DNA from: Ruminococcus sp.
Lineage (GTDB): Bacteria > Bacillota > Clostridia > Oscillospirales > Acutalibacteraceae
Assembly (NCBI GenBank): GCA_017481885.1
Contig: JAFUOM010000049.1
Span: 1 to 43,895 of the forward strand
Reading direction: 5' to 3'
Length of the DNA: 43,895 bases
Part shown: piece after piece, positions 16,409-24,087 of the stretch
Numbering within the stretch: position 1 is the stretch's first letter
Layout: the number at the start of each line of letters is the position of its first letter
Translations under genes and position numbers: made by a program
Notes under the pieces: model-generated
The model's database searches: none
What the model saw: the letters and a program-made list of their open reading frames with translations, nothing else
Told to the model about the DNA's origin: nothing

Positions 16409-18292
16409 TTATAATACGTATTTGTTTAATTTCTCTTCAACCACCTGCAGCTGTTTTTGTATTTCCTGTCGTTTCTTTGAAACGAAAACACCCTTTGCGT
16501 TATCATACTCATTTTTTAGTCTTTCTTTTTCTTCGATAAATGGTTGTCTTATATCTTCCATTGTTTTATAACATTCATTTAGCTTTTCTTGAGTATCACT
16601 CCACGTTGATATGGAGTTCAACTTATATATTACGTCTCGTATTTCCTTCATTGACATATCTACCAAAATGCCCTCACGTAGATTTTGAGTCATAATAGCA
16701 AATTTTCTTAACGCTTCTTTATAGATTTTTATATTATAGAAATCATTTCTATTAGCTAATAATTCATCTACGTCTTTATAACCTTTAATCGTCTCTAATT
16801 TTTGGATACCTCCCTCAATGCTTATATCATCTCCGATATTACACTGAGCAAGAGCTTCTTTATAGACTTTTTCTTTTCGTTCTTCTTCTATTATGTCTTT
16901 TATTTCATCGCATTTATTCTGTGCTTCATTTCTTAATTCATCAGCATCTTTAAAACCAGAAATCTCAGCAAACATATCAACTGCTTTTTCATAATCGCTA
17001 ATAAATTTTGCTTTAGACAAAACCTCCTTAGCTTTTTGATATATATCTATTTTTCTGTTTAACTCATTTCTTTCTTTGATTGTAGTGGTACAATTTTCGA
17101 GAAATGCAACTAATTCTTCATCACCGAAACGAATTGCTTTTGCGTAATTGTTTTTTTCATCGAAAGGTAGTCTGCAGTTTTTTAAGTCCTCTTTGCCACT
17201 TACCTTCAGCTCTGCCATAAGCTTGCCAAGATATGCCTGTGCATACTTTGGATCCTGATCAAGCACTTTTTCACAATACTCGTTAGCGCTGCTCCAATCC
17301 CCATCTTCGAGGAACATAAAAGCACGTTCTATAAGCGGAGTGATGTTAACGCTGTTGTTTGTTACAACTGTCTCCTGAACTACAGTTGGGGCAGTTTCTT
17401 CTTTTACGATAACTTTCTTGATACCACGGACTACATCGTTGATGAAACCGATTTTGCTCATATCCTGAGCCTGTAAGTGTGCAAATTCATCAGGAAGCTC
17501 GTAAGCATCCATATCACGATAACAAGGAATAAGCAATTTTGAACGGTCTTTTTTCATCATCTTAAGGAAACGTGACCACTCGTTCTTTACCCATACAGCA
17601 CTGAAATACTCAGGTTTTGTACCAATGCTGAGCATAACTTTTGATGAGTTCAAAGCTGCAAAAATACAAGGCTCGTACGCTGAACCAAGTTTATCTTCAA
17701 GTGTAATTGCCGCATAGAACACCTTGAAACCTTCCTGAGTGAGCTGATAGTAAATATCATTTGCAATTACGCTATCCTGTGTGCGTTTACCATCTTCGTC
17801 TGTTTCTTTGTAACAGATGAAAACATCGTATGGTTCTTCTTTCTGTGAAAGAGCGAGAATCTCTTTCTGAAGTCTATCAATTTCTTTTGCTTCTGCAATA
17901 TACAACTTCTGGCTTGCATCGTCAGCAAAATCAACCGCACAGTTATAGTCTTCATCAGCGATAATCGAATCGAACGATGTTCTGTGACAAGTTGGAATAC
18001 GCTTGAATGTTGCTGGGTCCTCAACGTACTCGATACCATACTTACAAAGAATAAGTCCCCAGTAAGCCTCTGCAAGAGTGTTGTCTGCACTTATGATTTT
18101 CTCGTAAAGTTGTTCAGCCTTGTCGAACTCACACTTTATACGAAGAGCGTTAGCTCTGTTGAACAAGCCCTGCAAGTTAGAATCCTGTACAGTAGGTACT
18201 GTCTGCTGTGTTCCGCAATACTCACATACTGCAACTGATTCGTTTGTCATTTCCATTGTGCCACCGCACATTTTACATTTTAATATTGCCAT
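16409..18292 (-). CDS. Soluble zinc-ribbon/TPR/TIR protein without transmembrane helix (paralog G)
   Basis: 627 residues. Zinc ribbon C6/C9/C23/C26; TPR-like region ~40-150; TIR ~155-300 starting 'YDVFICYKETD', with candidate catalytic E238 in 'WVKNEW'; second TPR-like region ~320-420. The helical C-terminus (~430-627) has 'AEISGFKDADE' and 'ETIKGYKDVDE' repeat ends and a final coiled coil. Unlike the other four paralogs it has no hydrophobic segment and no ectodomain, so it should be cytoplasmic. It is the first TIR gene of the operon and is closest to paralog C in its TIR half. It may be the shared partner or effector of the membrane-bound paralogs (inference). Ribosome site AAGGGG before the ATG. 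Confidence 0.85.
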   Translation of the reverse strand: MAILKCKMCGGTMEMTNESVAVCEYCGTQQTVPTVQDSNLQGLFNRANALRIKCEFDKAEQLYEKIISADNTLAEAYWGLILCKYGIEYVEDPATFKRIPTCHRTSFDSIIADEDYNCAVDFADDASQKLYIAEAKEIDRLQKEILALSQKEEPYDVFICYKETDEDGKRTQDSVIANDIYYQLTQEGFKVFYAAITLEDKLGSAYEPCIFAALNSSKVMLSIGTKPEYFSAVWVKNEWSRFLKMMKKDRSKLLIPCYRDMDAYELPDEFAHLQAQDMSKIGFINDVVRGIKKVIVKEETAPTVVQETVVTNNSVNITPLIERAFMFLEDGDWSSANEYCEKVLDQDPKYAQAYLGKLMAELKVSGKEDLKNCRLPFDEKNNYAKAIRFGDEELVAFLENCTTTIKERNELNRKIDIYQKAKEVLSKAKFISDYEKAVDMFAEISGFKDADELRNEAQNKCDEIKDIIEEERKEKVYKEALAQCNIGDDISIEGGIQKLETIKGYKDVDELLANRNDFYNIKIYKEALRKFAIMTQNLREGILVDMSMKEIRDVIYKLNSISTWSDTQEKLNECYKTMEDIRQPFIEEKERLKNEYDNAKGVFVSKKRQEIQKQLQVVEEKLNKYVL

Positions 18293-18316
18293 AACTCAGA
18301 ACCCCTTCTATACACG

Positions 18317-18508
18317 TTAATACTCTTTAATTTCTAAATTGTCTAGTGCAAACGCTAACGATTTCTGTATAACCTCGTTTCGTGTTCTTCCTGTTTCCTC
18401 TGCAACCGCATCAAGAGTTTTTACTAACTCATCTGGCAGACGGATTGATATTACACTTGTTTCACCACGATATTTTTTTGATGAAATAACTAACTTTTCT
18501 TTCGGCAT
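18317..18508 (-). CDS. Ribbon-helix-helix (CopG/Arc-type) transcriptional regulator
   Basis: 63 residues. 'SVISIRLPDELVKTLDAVAEETGRTRNEVIQKSLAFAL' (in parts: strand 'VISIRLP', helix A 'DELVKTLDAVAEET', helix B 'TRNEVIQKSLAFA') is a classic RHH DNA-binding fold. It is the first gene of the TIR operon, 24 bp before paralog G, with GGAG 7 nt before its ATG. Two direct GTGCGTTT motifs in its own promoter, 33 bp apart, make autoregulation of the whole operon likely. It could instead be an antitoxin, but no toxin-like partner adjoins it. Confidence 0.8.
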   Translation of the reverse strand: MPKEKLVISSKKYRGETSVISIRLPDELVKTLDAVAEETGRTRNEVIQKSLAFALDNLEIKEY

Positions 18509-18543
18509 AATACAACTCCTTATCCCAAAATTTTACATATTAA

Positions 18544-18573
18544 AGTATATTACAATTGTAGTGCGTTTGTCAA
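18544..18573 (-). promoter_or_regulatory. Promoter of the TIR operon
   Basis: On the minus strand: TTGACA (18573-18568), 18-bp spacer, TATACT (18549-18544), 36 bp before the ATG of the RHH gene. The -35 box overlaps the first GTGCGTTT motif by one base. Confidence 0.65.
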
Positions 18574-18601
18574 CGAAATATTACCATATTTTTGTGCGTT
18601 T
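18561..18601. promoter_or_regulatory. Putative RHH operator: two direct GTGCGTTT motifs
   Basis: GTGCGTTT at 18561-18568 and again at 18594-18601, 33 bp apart (about three helical turns). The first lies between the -10 and -35 boxes and the second just upstream of the -35 box. This fits dimers of the RHH protein binding on one DNA face. Confidence 0.45.
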
Positions 18602-18693
18602 TAGCTAAATTGAATATATAAATCTATACAATTGTTATACATAGCACAAACGAACAAAAGAACTTCCCTTGTTAATCACAGTATAACAGCCCT

Positions 18694-18723
18694 AAGGGCA
18701 GAGAGTGAAAACTCTCTGCCCTT
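18694..18723 (-). terminator. 13-bp GAAA-loop hairpin after the mobilization genes
   Basis: AAGGGCAGAGAGT (18694-18706) / ACTCTCTGCCCTT (18711-18723) with a GAAA tetraloop, 9 bp after the relaxase stop. There is no clear T run on the minus strand, so it may be a terminator, a transcript-end stabiliser or a structural element. Confidence 0.5.
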
Positions 18724-18732
18724 TCGTATGTA

Positions 18733-19194
18733 TTAAGCCGTTTTGCTGTCGGACTGTGCCATAAGTTCTTCTACTTCACTTTCGTTGATATGAAACTTTT
18801 TACCACTTTCAGCATTCACGCTGTTCATAACAAAGTGAGAATGTATGTGATCTCTGTCGCAGTGGGTTGAAACTACAATCTCAAATCCATTAAACTTTTC
18901 AGTTTCACTTGCAAACCTCAATGCAATTTCGTGAGCAAGTTGTGGCGATATATTTTCGTCAACATCAAAAGATTGAACGAAGTGATAGTACTGTCTGCCG
19001 TCCTGTTTATCAAAAAGTTTCTTAGTATTACAGAACTCTGTGTATGCAGAGTCAGCATTACAGTTCACACCTGTCACAAGTTTTACTTTATCACTTAACT
19101 TAGTCTTGCTATCCTGAGTGGTATATCTCAAAACATAAGCCATACCTTTGACAGTTTGTTTAGATTTTGAATTGATAAAATGTATTATCGCCAC
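18733..19194 (-). CDS. Truncated MobA/VirD2-type relaxase (N-terminal domain only)
   Basis: 153 residues. The opening 'MAIIHFINSK' and the histidine motif 'HCDRDHIHSHFVMNSVN' (HxxxxHxHxHxxxN pattern) are typical of MOBP-type relaxases, which nick oriT and attach to the 5' end through a tyrosine. Full relaxases have 350-600 residues; here the frame ends at 'EELMAQSDSKTA' shortly after the metal motif, so the gene is truncated and probably inactive, or works only in part. I chose the GTG at 19192-19194 (GAGAGG 8 nt upstream); another GTG three codons earlier abuts that site. It follows the MobC-like gene closely, as in mobilizable elements. Confidence 0.75.
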   Translation of the reverse strand: MAIIHFINSKSKQTVKGMAYVLRYTTQDSKTKLSDKVKLVTGVNCNADSAYTEFCNTKKLFDKQDGRQYYHFVQSFDVDENISPQLAHEIALRFASETEKFNGFEIVVSTHCDRDHIHSHFVMNSVNAESGKKFHINESEVEELMAQSDSKTA

Positions 19195-19222
19195 GCTATC
19201 CACCTCTCAACATCTTTGAAAG

Positions 19223-19498
19223 TTAGTTGTGGATTTCAGAGAGTTCTGCACACGCTTCATCAAGATAGACAACGTGTATTCTCCCTTGTCTAGCCATAAC
19301 GAGTAGTTGGTTTAAGTTGTTGCCGAGCTTTTTGACCTGAGTAGTAAGTTCTTTGAGACCGTCGAAGTTAGTATTCTTTTTCGAAGTTGCACACTTAACT
19401 ATGTAGTCTGTTATGGTCATACCAACACTGTTAGCTTTCGTTCTGATGAGGGCATCTGTTTCATCAGTTACCCATAAATTGATTCTTTTAGTTTTCAT
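19223..19498 (-). CDS. MobC-like mobilization accessory protein
   Basis: 91 residues. The N-terminal ribbon-helix-helix reads 'RINLWVTDETDALIRTKANS', followed by 'TDYIVKCATSK', and the C-terminal half has 'LTTQVKKLGNNLNQLLVMARQG', the hallmark of MobC-type relaxase accessory proteins. These bind oriT, open the strands and help place the relaxase. GGAGG lies 5 nt before the ATG. It is upstream of and in an operon with the truncated relaxase, and directly downstream of a repeat-rich candidate oriT. Confidence 0.8.
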   Translation of the reverse strand: MKTKRINLWVTDETDALIRTKANSVGMTITDYIVKCATSKKNTNFDGLKELTTQVKKLGNNLNQLLVMARQGRIHVVYLDEACAELSEIHN

Positions 19499-19840
19499 TA
19501 TTACCTCCGTTAAAGTTTAAAATCATAGTGGGTGCAGGGCTACTGCCCGCCCTGCTGCATTGGCTTACGTACAGCCGAATGCGATGCTGGCTCTCTCCCT
19601 GAAGGAGAGAAAATTGCGAAGTATTCTGAACAACTAACGTTCCTGCTTTTATGTACGGACAGATGCAGCGAAATACACCCAACGTTGGCTTTAAATGCAC
19701 AGTAGGATAAGTTACTCCAACCTTTCATTAAAACGCCAACAGGGTCGCAAGTGACGGCAGGAACGCTTAATTTGGGGTCACCTTTTATCCGTCACTAGCG
19801 TCACTTACGTCACTGTAAGTAACATTCAGCAATCGTATGC
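19499..19840. other. Candidate origin of transfer (oriT) region
   Basis: Non-coding, dense in symmetry: a GCAGGGC/GCCCTGC hairpin (19534-19555), GGCT/AGCC (19562-19576), TCTCTCC/GGAGAGA (19592-19610), the palindrome CCAACGTTGG (19679-19688), three CGTCACT direct repeats at a 9-bp period (19790, 19799, 19808) with an inverted copy AAGTGACG (19749-19756), and an ACTTAC/GTAAGT hairpin (19803-19820). Its place upstream of mobC and the relaxase is where oriT is usually found. The nic site cannot be assigned. Confidence 0.5.
19790..19814 (+). repeat. Three CGTCACT iterons, 9-bp period
   Basis: CGTCACT begins at 19790, 19799 and 19808; an inverted copy lies at 19749-19756. These are probably binding sites for the MobC-like RHH protein within oriT. 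Confidence 0.55.
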
Positions 19841-19980
19841 AATTTCAATAACAAATGCACAAAGAATTGGTGCTGTTATTCTGTTGAAAATGAAGACTCA
19901 AAAAAATACCTTTCACTTTATTGGACACTCAGAGCCGTTTTTTCAACCCTGTTTTTGTAAAAACTTTTCTTTCTCTTTAA

Positions 19981-20348
19981 TTTCAGCGTTTTTTACAACG
20001 AATTTATGCGGTTTTTATGACAAATTTACAACGGATTTTTTAGAGTAAAAATATTTACCCCTTCACTATATATACCGTTAGCTAAAGCACCTCTAACATC
20101 TAGGCTGGAGTTTTCGATAATAAACATCCATCAACCTAACAACCAATGCAAAAAACGCCATAACATTTCAGTATTTTGTGCAACGATTTTATGAGGTTTT
20201 AATGACAAATAAACAATGGTTTTTTAGAGTAAAATATTTACCCCTCTACTTTATTAGTCGTTAACTAAGGCATTTCTATAACCTGAACCTCGCGTTCGAT
20301 AAAAAACAGCCATAAATTTACTAACAAACACAAAAAACGCCATAACAT
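19981..20348 (+). repeat. Tandem non-coding repeat, two ~185-bp units
   Basis: Units begin at 19981 and 20166 (TTTCAG...), share blocks such as TTTTTTAGAGTAAAA, ATATTTACCCCT and AAAAACGCCATAACAT, and are roughly 70% alike by eye. Neither carries an ORF. Each contains a near-palindrome GTAAA..ATTTAC. The second unit ends in the first arm of the LysR gene's terminator. Their function is not known. Confidence 0.65.
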
Positions 20349-20369
20349 TCCAGCGATGTTATGGCGTTT
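20335..20369 (-). terminator. Terminator of the LysR gene
   Basis: Perfect 14-bp stem AAACGCCATAACAT (20335-20348) / ATGTTATGGCGTTT (20356-20369) with a 7-nt loop, 34 bp beyond the LysR stop. The minus-strand continuation (GTGTTTGTT) is T-rich. Confidence 0.6.
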
Positions 20370-20403
20370 CTAACCTATATTAAAATTTGAAGATTTTATA
20401 TTC

Positions 20404-21255
20404 TTATGCTCTAAAAAGCAAGTTAATTTTCTCTTTCGCGGTTCGCTCGTTGCAATAAACAAAATTAAACTCACCGTAAATCTGCATATCTTTGACTGTA
20501 AACACAGCCAAATCCTCGCGACACTTTGATATCGGCTCATACGCAAAAGTAATGAACTTATTGTTTATAATCAAATCACAAATAACAGAAAAGTTGCTGA
20601 CCGACACATATCGTTTGAAAGAATCAAAAGAAAAGCCACGGTCGGATATTGCGTTCTCTAGCAAAGCTCGCGTTCCTGAGGAAGATTCTCTGACAACAAG
20701 ATTTTCGTTTAACAGCTCTTCAAGTTTAACTGTATTGTTCGCAAAAGGATGATACTTTGAGCAAATGCCCACAAATGATTCTTTCTTATACAAGTGATAG
20801 TCGTACTTAGATTTATCAAAAACTCCCTCAACAATAGCAAAGTCCAACAGAGATTTTTCAAGCATACTGAGGAGCACCTTGGTATTATCAACCACCACAT
20901 CAATAGAATGGTTTGGATCATTTAAAAACTGAGATATCTCAGATACAATAACATACTCGCCGATCGTTTTAGTTGCACCAACAGTTAAATGAGTTATATC
21001 ACTCTCCGTAAAACTACTGAGAATATCGGTTTCTTCCGCTTTGACGCTATCGAAAAACTTCTTAAGTATCTCTGCGTTTTTTGTCTTAGCCAGGGTTTTA
21101 CCATTATATTCAAATAACTTTGCTCCATAGTAATTCTCGAGATGATGAATGTGCTGTGTAACACCCGGTTGAGTCATATTCAATTTGTTTGCTGTGCGTC
21201 TATAATTCATTTCTTCGCAAAGCGTCAGAAAAGTGTTAACCCTATAATCTAACAT
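20404..21255 (-). CDS. LysR-family transcriptional regulator
   Basis: 283 residues. The N-terminal winged HTH (residues 1-60: 'MNYRRTANKLNMTQPGVTQH' then 'LENYYGAKLFEY') is the LysR signature. The C-terminal effector-binding domain (~85-283) includes 'SSSGTRALLENAI', matching the ligand loop of the CysB/CbbR/CysL-like subgroup. It is divergent from a YeiH-family transporter gene, with palindromes in between, so it probably activates that gene in response to a small sulfur or anion metabolite, as CysL/YeiE-type regulators do. The ligand is inferred from context only. Confidence 0.9.
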   Translation of the reverse strand: MLDYRVNTFLTLCEEMNYRRTANKLNMTQPGVTQHIHHLENYYGAKLFEYNGKTLAKTKNAEILKKFFDSVKAEETDILSSFTESDITHLTVGATKTIGEYVIVSEISQFLNDPNHSIDVVVDNTKVLLSMLEKSLLDFAIVEGVFDKSKYDYHLYKKESFVGICSKYHPFANNTVKLEELLNENLVVRESSSGTRALLENAISDRGFSFDSFKRYVSVSNFSVICDLIINNKFITFAYEPISKCREDLAVFTVKDMQIYGEFNFVYCNERTAKEKINLLFRA

Positions 21256-21276
21256 ACGCGCCTCCCATTACTTAAA

Positions 21277-21314
21277 TTTATCATTTGATAAAAAACGATA
21301 ATTTGATTTTATCA
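21277..21314. promoter_or_regulatory. Putative LysR binding sites
   Basis: Palindrome TTTATCA-TT-TGATAAA (21277-21292), then TGAT-TTT-ATCA (21304-21314), which overlaps the -35 box of the divergent transporter promoter. Such paired sites are typical of LysR activation and autorepression. Confidence 0.5.
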
Positions 21315-21331
21315 TAGATTTTACATATAAT
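21303..21331 (+). promoter_or_regulatory. Promoter of the YeiH-family transporter gene
   Basis: TTGATT (21303-21308), 17-bp spacer, TATAAT (21326-21331); an AGGAGG ribosome site follows at 21352-21357. Confidence 0.65.
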
Positions 21332-21363
21332 CAATACTGGCAATTACGTACAGGAGGTATGAA

Positions 21364-22392
21364 ATGAAAGTCTTAAAACTGTTTCCAGGAATTTTACTAT
21401 CCATTTTGATTGCTTTTGTTGCCTGTTTCATCGAGAGTCTGTTGCCGATTCACCTAATTGGCTCAGCAGTTATCGCTATGTTCATCGGCATAATTCTAAA
21501 CTATTTTCTTAAAAACACCTGTGTTTTTGAAAGCGGACTAAAATTCACATCAAAAAAAATACTCAAATTTGCAATTATCCTACTTGGGCTTTCCCTTAAC
21601 ATCACCACTATTCTAAATGTCGGCAAGATGTCCCTTATGGTTATGATTTTCACTCTTCTAACCTGCTTTGGTGGTGGATTTTTTATTGGAAAAGTTTTGG
21701 GACTTAACTGGAAATTATCAAACCTTATTTCAGCAGGAACAGGTATTTGTGGTGGTTCAGCTATCGCGGCTATTGCTCCTACCATTGACGCTGATGACAA
21801 TGATGTTGCCTATGCTATGTCAGCGACCTTCCTCTTTGATATGGCTATGATTGTGCTGTTCCCTATTATGGGCAAAGCACTCGGGATGAGCGACGAGGCT
21901 TTTGGCATCTGGGCTGGCACAGCAGTTAATGACACTTCCTCAGTTGTTGCTACAGGCTATGCTTTTTCTGAAGCTGCAGGTGATTTTGCAACTATGGTAA
22001 AGCTCACGAGAACCCTTGCAATTATACCTACTGTTATTACGTTTGCTTTTATTAATCTTAGACTAAAACGCAAAGAGGCTATTACAAATAGAAAAAGTAC
22101 AAGTGAGCTCAAGGCAAAGTTCAGCATAAAAAAAGTTTTCCCTTGGTTTATTCTAGGCTTTCTGGGAATGGCTATAGTAGCAAGTGTATTTCAAATTCCT
22201 ACAGAAGTTGTATCTGCGACCAAAACCGCAAGTAAGTTTCTTATGGTATCGGCATTAGCTGCTATTGGGCTTAACACTTCATTTGGCGACCTAAAAAAAT
22301 CAGGAATACGACCTATGGTTCACGGTTTTATAATATCTGCTCTAGTTGTAATCGTAGCACTGTTAGTAGAGATGGCTATGGGTATTGTTTGA
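21364..22392 (+). CDS. YeiH-family (UPF0324) putative sulfate/anion exporter
   Basis: 342 residues with about 9-10 hydrophobic helices. 'LLGLSLNI', 'GTGICGGSAIAAIAPTI' and 'GTAVNDTSSVVATGYAFSEAAG' (~residues 180-205) are the conserved signatures of the YeiH family. Members are predicted exporters of sulfate or related anions, and some are linked to taurine, cysteate or sulfite breakdown. AGGAGG lies 6 nt before the ATG. Its 3' end overlaps the convergent CPBP protease gene by 17 bp. Control by the adjacent LysR protein is likely. Confidence 0.88.
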   Translation: MKVLKLFPGILLSILIAFVACFIESLLPIHLIGSAVIAMFIGIILNYFLKNTCVFESGLKFTSKKILKFAIILLGLSLNITTILNVGKMSLMVMIFTLLTCFGGGFFIGKVLGLNWKLSNLISAGTGICGGSAIAAIAPTIDADDNDVAYAMSATFLFDMAMIVLFPIMGKALGMSDEAFGIWAGTAVNDTSSVVATGYAFSEAAGDFATMVKLTRTLAIIPTVITFAFINLRLKRKEAITNRKSTSELKAKFSIKKVFPWFILGFLGMAIVASVFQIPTEVVSATKTASKFLMVSALAAIGLNTSFGDLKKSGIRPMVHGFIISALVVIVALLVEMAMGIV

Positions 22393-23260
22393 TAAATAGT
22401 TTTATTGCAAATAAGATAACTACTTTAACTGCACTTTCTTTATTAATTCGCAAAGTTCTTAACCCTAAACCAATAAGAAATACTAACACGGTCGGAACTA
22501 TGCCACGTGTTGGATCAAGCATAACGAAATATTCTTGCTTAATCTGCAGAACACCTGATGTCACAAACAGCATTGTAGGTACTGCGTCTTCTATAGAATG
22601 TGCAATCACACACGGCCAAACAGACTTTGTTAACCTTCTTAATTCTACAAACATTGGTGACCAGAAAATCATCACAACAATTCCTACTACCACCATCATT
22701 GGTCTGCTAATTTGAGTAAAGTATTCATCAGACAGAAAAAACATATAGTATGTAATATGCCACATTCCCCAGATTAAACCATTGAAGAAATACAAAAGCC
22801 AATCGTTCATTCCTGTTTTTTCTAAGTAAGTATAAAGGCTTCCTCTCCAGGCAAACTCTTCAAAGATGTTCTTTACAAAACTCCCTGAAAATGAGCTAAT
22901 CATAAGTACAAACAATGCACTCAGCTCTATCTCTCCAACAGTTAAGCCACCTGTCATTTTAGCCACAATGATGTTAATCAGCGTAACAAATGGGAACACA
23001 AAAATGGAAACAGCGTACCATTTTAAATTGTGCTTAAAATTCGGTTTGACACCGATTTGTTTCAAATCCTTATTGATAATTCCAAGAACAATGCCTGTTA
23101 AAAACGGAAGTACTAACCACAGTCCCATTCCAAGTGAACTGCCCTCAGGTTGGTCTGTAAGGACTTGATCCAGCAAATATCCGAAAAGTCCTGCTGTTAT
23201 TGTTACAATCACAAAAATTGATAACGTAATTTTATATCGTTTACTCATTGTTTTAATCAT
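22376..23260 (-). CDS. CPBP family intramembrane metalloprotease
   Basis: 294 residues with eight or so hydrophobic helices. 'EEFAWRG' (E134-E135...R139) is the EExxxR motif, and 'GLIWGMWHITYY' with H168 is the second motif of the CPBP (CAAX protease/bacteriocin-processing, Abi) family; 'VIAHSIEDA' supplies the third. Members cleave peptides in the membrane and include bacteriocin self-immunity proteins. The start overlaps the TetR gene by 8 bp with an AAAGGAG inside that gene, so the two are co-translated and the TetR protein probably controls it. The 3' end overlaps the convergent transporter gene. Confidence 0.88.
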   Translation of the reverse strand: MIKTMSKRYKITLSIFVIVTITAGLFGYLLDQVLTDQPEGSSLGMGLWLVLPFLTGIVLGIINKDLKQIGVKPNFKHNLKWYAVSIFVFPFVTLINIIVAKMTGGLTVGEIELSALFVLMISSFSGSFVKNIFEEFAWRGSLYTYLEKTGMNDWLLYFFNGLIWGMWHITYYMFFLSDEYFTQISRPMMVVVGIVVMIFWSPMFVELRRLTKSVWPCVIAHSIEDAVPTMLFVTSGVLQIKQEYFVMLDPTRGIVPTVLVFLIGLGLRTLRINKESAVKVVILFAIKLFIKQYP

Positions 23261-23861
23261 TACAATCTACTCCTTTCTGTTCATTATTTTCGTTTTTTAA
23301 TATCGCTAAAAACCATTCTTTGTTTGGTAATTTTAAATCTTCTCTGACTACTAATGTTTCTGCAAAACCCTGAATACTGCTATAAAACATTACCGAAAGG
23401 GTCAAAGGGTCTCCCTGTCTGATTAAACCCAATTCCTGTCCTTTTTCTATGAATGGTACACTCAGTGCTTCAACGTCGTGCTCTTTTATCATCTGAGCTG
23501 CACGTTCTGATATATCTTTTGTGTTTATTGCTACCAGACCCATAAACACAAACATTCTTGAAGCAAAACTATTTTGTGTTGCAACCGACAGAAACCATTC
23601 AACCTGCTTTTCAAAAAATACCAATGGCGACTCATCTTCCGAAACTTCTACTGTCATTGGTTCACAGCCGATTTCCACCAACGCTTCGTAAAGTGCCAAC
23701 TTATTAGGGAAGTAATGAAACATAAGTCCTGAGCTTATCCCAGCTTCCTCTGCGATTTTTCTAGTTGATGTACCATAAAACCCATATCGAATAAAATGAG
23801 TCAACGCAATATCTAAAATCTGCCATTTTCTCATTTCATGTTGTTCTTGTTTTTTTGTCAT
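23253..23861 (-). CDS. TetR-family transcriptional regulator
   Basis: 202 residues. The N-terminal HTH (~15-60) has 'TSTRKIAEEAGISSGLMFHYFPNKLALYEAL', here in parts 'TSTRKIAEEAGISSG' and 'FHYFPNKLALYEAL', the TetR signature. The C-terminal helical ligand domain has no assignable ligand. It is first in a two-gene operon with the CPBP protease. Two palindromes upstream overlap its own promoter and indicate autoregulation. Confidence 0.9.
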   Translation of the reverse strand: MTKKQEQHEMRKWQILDIALTHFIRYGFYGTSTRKIAEEAGISSGLMFHYFPNKLALYEALVEIGCEPMTVEVSEDESPLVFFEKQVEWFLSVATQNSFASRMFVFMGLVAINTKDISERAAQMIKEHDVEALSVPFIEKGQELGLIRQGDPLTLSVMFYSSIQGFAETLVVREDLKLPNKEWFLAILKNENNEQKGVDCND

Positions 23862-23899
23862 TTCTATCCCAACACCTTTGTAAATAACGATACAATATT

Positions 23900-23942
23900 A
23901 TTGAGCAGTTGCTCAATGTTTATATATTAAGCAATCGCTCAA
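23900..23942. promoter_or_regulatory. Putative TetR operators
   Basis: A perfect 18-bp palindrome ATTGAGCA-GT-TGCTCAAT (23900-23917) and a weaker related site TTAAGCAATCGCTCAA (23927-23942), centres 26 bp apart. They overlap and follow the -10 of the TetR promoter. Confidence 0.65.
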
Positions 23943-23952
23943 CATTTGTCAA
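23924..23952 (-). promoter_or_regulatory. Promoter of the TetR/CPBP operon
   Basis: On the minus strand TTGACA (23952-23947), 17-bp spacer, TAATAT (23929-23924). The weaker operator site covers the -10. Confidence 0.5.
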
Positions 23953-24052
23953 GTGTTTTTTTACCTAAGTTTTGATAATCACTAAAATCAAAAAAATCGA
24001 CAGATATTATAACTATATTTTTATATAGCAATCCAAATGCACAAAAACAAAA

Positions 24053-24087
24053 TGCAACATTGCAAGCGACTCCACTGCAATGTTGCA
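24053..24087 (-). terminator. Terminator of the HAD gene
   Basis: Perfect 12-bp stem TGCAACATTGCA (24053-24064) / TGCAATGTTGCA (24076-24087), followed on the minus strand by TTTTGTTTTTG. Half of it belongs to a 44-bp repeat also found at 26255-26298. Confidence 0.75.

Noticed and set aside
3424..18292. Thoeris or CBASS defence system
   Set aside because: There is no ThsA-like SLOG/SIR2 protein, no cyclic-nucleotide synthase and no SAVED or STING domain; the architecture differs.
18317..18508. RHH protein as an antitoxin of a toxin-antitoxin pair
   Set aside because: The adjacent gene is a TIR/TPR protein in an operon, not a small toxin; a regulator role is simpler, although a broader antitoxin-like role cannot be excluded.
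19488..19728. Two overlapping open frames upstream of mobC on the minus strand
   Set aside because: They cover the hairpin-rich oriT-like region, are cysteine/serine-rich without family pattern, lack ribosome sites and overlap each other.
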